From the NCBI RefSeq assembly GCF_900086715.1, contig NZ_FLKH01000012.1:1925346-1989345 (forward strand): a stretch of 64,000 nucleotides of DNA, read 5' to 3'. The translations under genes were made by a program, and so were the position numbers. Below, piece after piece: positions 62,057 through 64,000 of this stretch. Below the pieces are notes generated by a model that worked only from the letters and a program-made list of their open reading frames with translations, was not told the DNA's origin and searched no databases. This DNA comes from Gracilibacillus timonensis (GTDB lineage: Bacteria; Bacillota; Bacilli; Bacillales; Amphibacillaceae). The stretch's first letter is position 1; every line of letters starts with the position of its first letter.

Positions 62057-63547
62057 ATGAAAAAACGGTCAATAGTATTTCTTTTCTGCTGCATTATCTT
62101 AACCGGGGGATTGCTTTTGGGCTGCGCCGAACAGGAAAGCAATTCAGAAAATAAGCAAGCAGCTAGTGACTCGGAACCACAGGAAATTTCGATTATGTTG
62201 AACTTACATGTTCCGGAAGTTCCAAACGAACGTTTAGAAGAATTAATCGAGGAAGAAACGAACACCGAATTAGATATTAAGTGGGTGCCAGATAACAATT
62301 ATGCAGAAAGTTTAAATACCGCTATTGCCACAAATAATCTTCCAGATGTCTTTCTGTTAAAAGATGTCACTTTAGATCAACAAAAGGATGCCATTCGAGA
62401 TGATCAATATTGGGAAATTGGTCCTTATTTAGATGATTATCCAAACTTATCGAAACTCAACAAGGATATTTTGAAAAACACGGCGGTGGATGGCAAAATA
62501 TATACCTTATATGCTGGTAGACCATTGTCCCGACAAGGGCTCATTTATCGAAAGGATTGGGCAGATAATTTAGGTCTTGACGCACCTGGAAATGTGGATG
62601 AGTTATATGAAATGATGAGAGCCTTTACCGAAGATGACCCAGATGGCAATGGCAAAGACGATACAATTGGATTAACTGATCGAGAAATTTTAGGGACCTT
62701 CGAAAACTTTGCTACATGGCATGGAGCTCCTAATAATTGGGGTGAAAAGGACGGTCAGCTACTACCACAATTCATGTTTCCTGAATATCGAGAAGCCATG
62801 GATTATTTTAAGCAATTATTTGATAATGGCTATATCAATAAAGATGCGCCTGTAACAAGCAAAGTAGATCAACAGGAATTACTTAAAAATGGTACAGCTG
62901 GAGTATATATTGGAACAATGGGCGATGTAGAAGCTATGTATCAAGATGCACTGGCAATCAATCCAGATGTTGTATTTGACGTACACCATTATATCGAAGG
63001 ACCAGATGGTGAGTATCGTACAAGAGCAATCCCTGGTTATGGAAGTATGCTGATTTTTCCAAAAGCAGCTGTTGAAACAGAGGAAAAGCTACAAGGTATT
63101 TTATCGTTTTTCGATTATTTGATGACACCGGAAGGAGCGAATCTCCTATTATGGGGGGTGGAAGGTGAACATTATGAAGTGATAGATGGAAAAGGAAAGG
63201 TAATCGAAGAAAATAGAGAAGCTTTTAACCGTGAGATACTACCATATACTTCATTAGAAATTGGCGAGCCTGACACAAATGGCCGCTACACAGGTTTCTT
63301 TGATTATGAACCACGAACAAAGGCAGATGAATTATACATGGATAATAATGATTATTTGGTTCATGATCCAACTACCTCACTAGAATCAGAAACCTGGGCT
63401 GCTCAATCAGAAACATTAACGCAAATTATGACAGATGCAACGTATCAATATTTTCTTGGTCAAATAGATAATGACGGTTTCGATCAAGCAATTGAAAAAT
63501 GGAAAGAAGCTGGAGGAACGCAAGTTATCGAAGAGTATAATCAGTAA
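62057..63547 (+). CDS. LplA/YtcQ-type substrate-binding lipoprotein, second copy
   Basis: A 496-residue paralogue of the binding protein at 49433-50953, sharing NLHVPEVPNERL, YTLYAGRPLSRQGLIYRKDW, the calcium-loop DDPDGNGKDDTIGLTDR and DATYQYFLGQID. The signal peptide ends in lipobox LLGC (with LLLGC near residue 22). ATG 62057 is spaced correctly behind AAAGGGGCG; the frame opens at 61997. There is no permease next to it inside the window, so it probably shares the LplB/YtcP-type channel of this locus, giving a second ligand specificity. Confidence 0.9.
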   Translation: MKKRSIVFLFCCIILTGGLLLGCAEQESNSENKQAASDSEPQEISIMLNLHVPEVPNERLEELIEEETNTELDIKWVPDNNYAESLNTAIATNNLPDVFLLKDVTLDQQKDAIRDDQYWEIGPYLDDYPNLSKLNKDILKNTAVDGKIYTLYAGRPLSRQGLIYRKDWADNLGLDAPGNVDELYEMMRAFTEDDPDGNGKDDTIGLTDREILGTFENFATWHGAPNNWGEKDGQLLPQFMFPEYREAMDYFKQLFDNGYINKDAPVTSKVDQQELLKNGTAGVYIGTMGDVEAMYQDALAINPDVVFDVHHYIEGPDGEYRTRAIPGYGSMLIFPKAAVETEEKLQGILSFFDYLMTPEGANLLLWGVEGEHYEVIDGKGKVIEENREAFNREILPYTSLEIGEPDTNGRYTGFFDYEPRTKADELYMDNNDYLVHDPTTSLESETWAAQSETLTQIMTDATYQYFLGQIDNDGFDQAIEKWKEAGGTQVIEEYNQ

Positions 63548-64000
63548 TAATTAGGAAATAAAAAATGTTTACTAGACTGTAGGGGTTAATATCAACCGTG
63601 AAAATGTTTTGGTATATTTTGGATGTTTATATCAAACTTTCTATCATTTTCGTAAGGAGATCAGTGCTGTCATTGGATAGTAAGATCTTCTTATGTTTAA
63701 TTTTATCTTAACATCATCCTCATAAAAACAAACTTCGATTCGTCATTATGAAGATAGCAATTAATATTGTTACATAAGGTTATCCAATTATACCAAGCTG
63801 CTGCTTCTTATTCTCCCTATTCTTACCAAAAATAGCTGTTTGATCTGCTCATGCACCATTTTAATTAGAGTACCAGTAAGAATCAGGGTAGTTGTTCCAT
63901 CCATACAAGGGAAAGGTGAAAACAGACCTAACCATTCGAGTAAAGACTAGAGTGATTTTGAGATGGGTTATATTCTAGTCCTTGCTTTGCCAATCATCTC
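63548..64000. other. No gene recognised at the right end
   Basis: These 453 AT-rich bases show no open frame of useful length, promoter or clear terminator. A short minus-strand stretch near 63760-63900 reads weakly like a transposase fragment, but not convincingly. Confidence 0.5.

Noticed and set aside
63760-63900. A possible transposase remnant on the minus strand
   Set aside because: Only a short, weak resemblance with several stops; not enough to call.

Overview
The window looks like the chromosome of a low-GC Gram-positive bacterium of the Bacillaceae, possibly a halotolerant genus near Gracilibacillus, Halobacillus or Virgibacillus; the genus is inferred from gene content and style only. 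Evidence for this is the AT-rich sequence, the strong AGGAGG-type ribosome sites, the TTG and GTG starts, the lipoprotein signal peptides, the CcpA-like sites, and the resemblance of several blocks to Bacillus subtilis carbohydrate operons (mur/nag, yes/lpl/kdu). No RNA gene, CRISPR array or phage was seen. The window is a run of six carbohydrate-scavenging loci.

(1) 1-8.9 kb: cytosolic peptidoglycan salvage. It holds a MurR-type regulator, an AmiE-like serine hydrolase, NagZ, MurQ, a BadF/BadG-type amino-sugar kinase (MurK-like), a two-domain GNAT protein and AnmK. A 47-codon remnant of a second MurR lies between murQ and the kinase. (2) 9.0-15.9 kb, minus strand: an Opp/Dpp-type ABC importer with a long binding protein, plus an atypical HAD protein. 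(3) 16.3-27.0 kb: ribokinase-like kinase, LacI regulator, single-domain D-arabinose-5-phosphate isomerase, two GH172 (DUF2961) proteins, a CUT1 ABC importer and an unrecognised 675-residue protein. I read this as a D-arabinofuranoside pathway (import, GH172 cleavage, D-arabinose to D-arabinose-5-P to D-ribulose-5-P). It is the most interesting system in the window.

(4) 27.3-36.4 kb: a DUF5054 (GH38-like) protein, a decayed GH38 fragment, and a LacI regulator transcribed away from a CUT1 importer plus a sulfatase, with TTAAACCGGTTTAA operators in the roughly 1-kb divergent region. (5) 36.7-45.6 kb: a CUT1 importer, a fused ROK kinase/RpiR regulator, DUF4127, NanE and an FAD-dependent oxidoreductase. 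This is a probable N-acetylmannosamine-yielding pathway with two enzymes of unknown function. (6) 45.9-63.5 kb: pectin/rhamnogalacturonan use. It holds a YesS-like sensor/AraC regulator, YesL-like DUF624, an LplA/LplB/YtcP-type importer, an alpha-toroid protein, an MFS transporter broken by a 150-bp IS605-like element, KdgF, GH43, GH105, an SGNH acetylesterase, KduI, KduD, a TIM-barrel isomerase and a second LplA-like binding protein.

None of the sugar importers carries its own ATPase, so all probably share an MsmX-type ATPase encoded elsewhere. Stem-loops follow the binding-protein gene in four of the importer operons, which would favour excess binding protein. Three relics (murR remnant, GH38 remnant, disrupted MFS gene) show that these loci are being remodelled.
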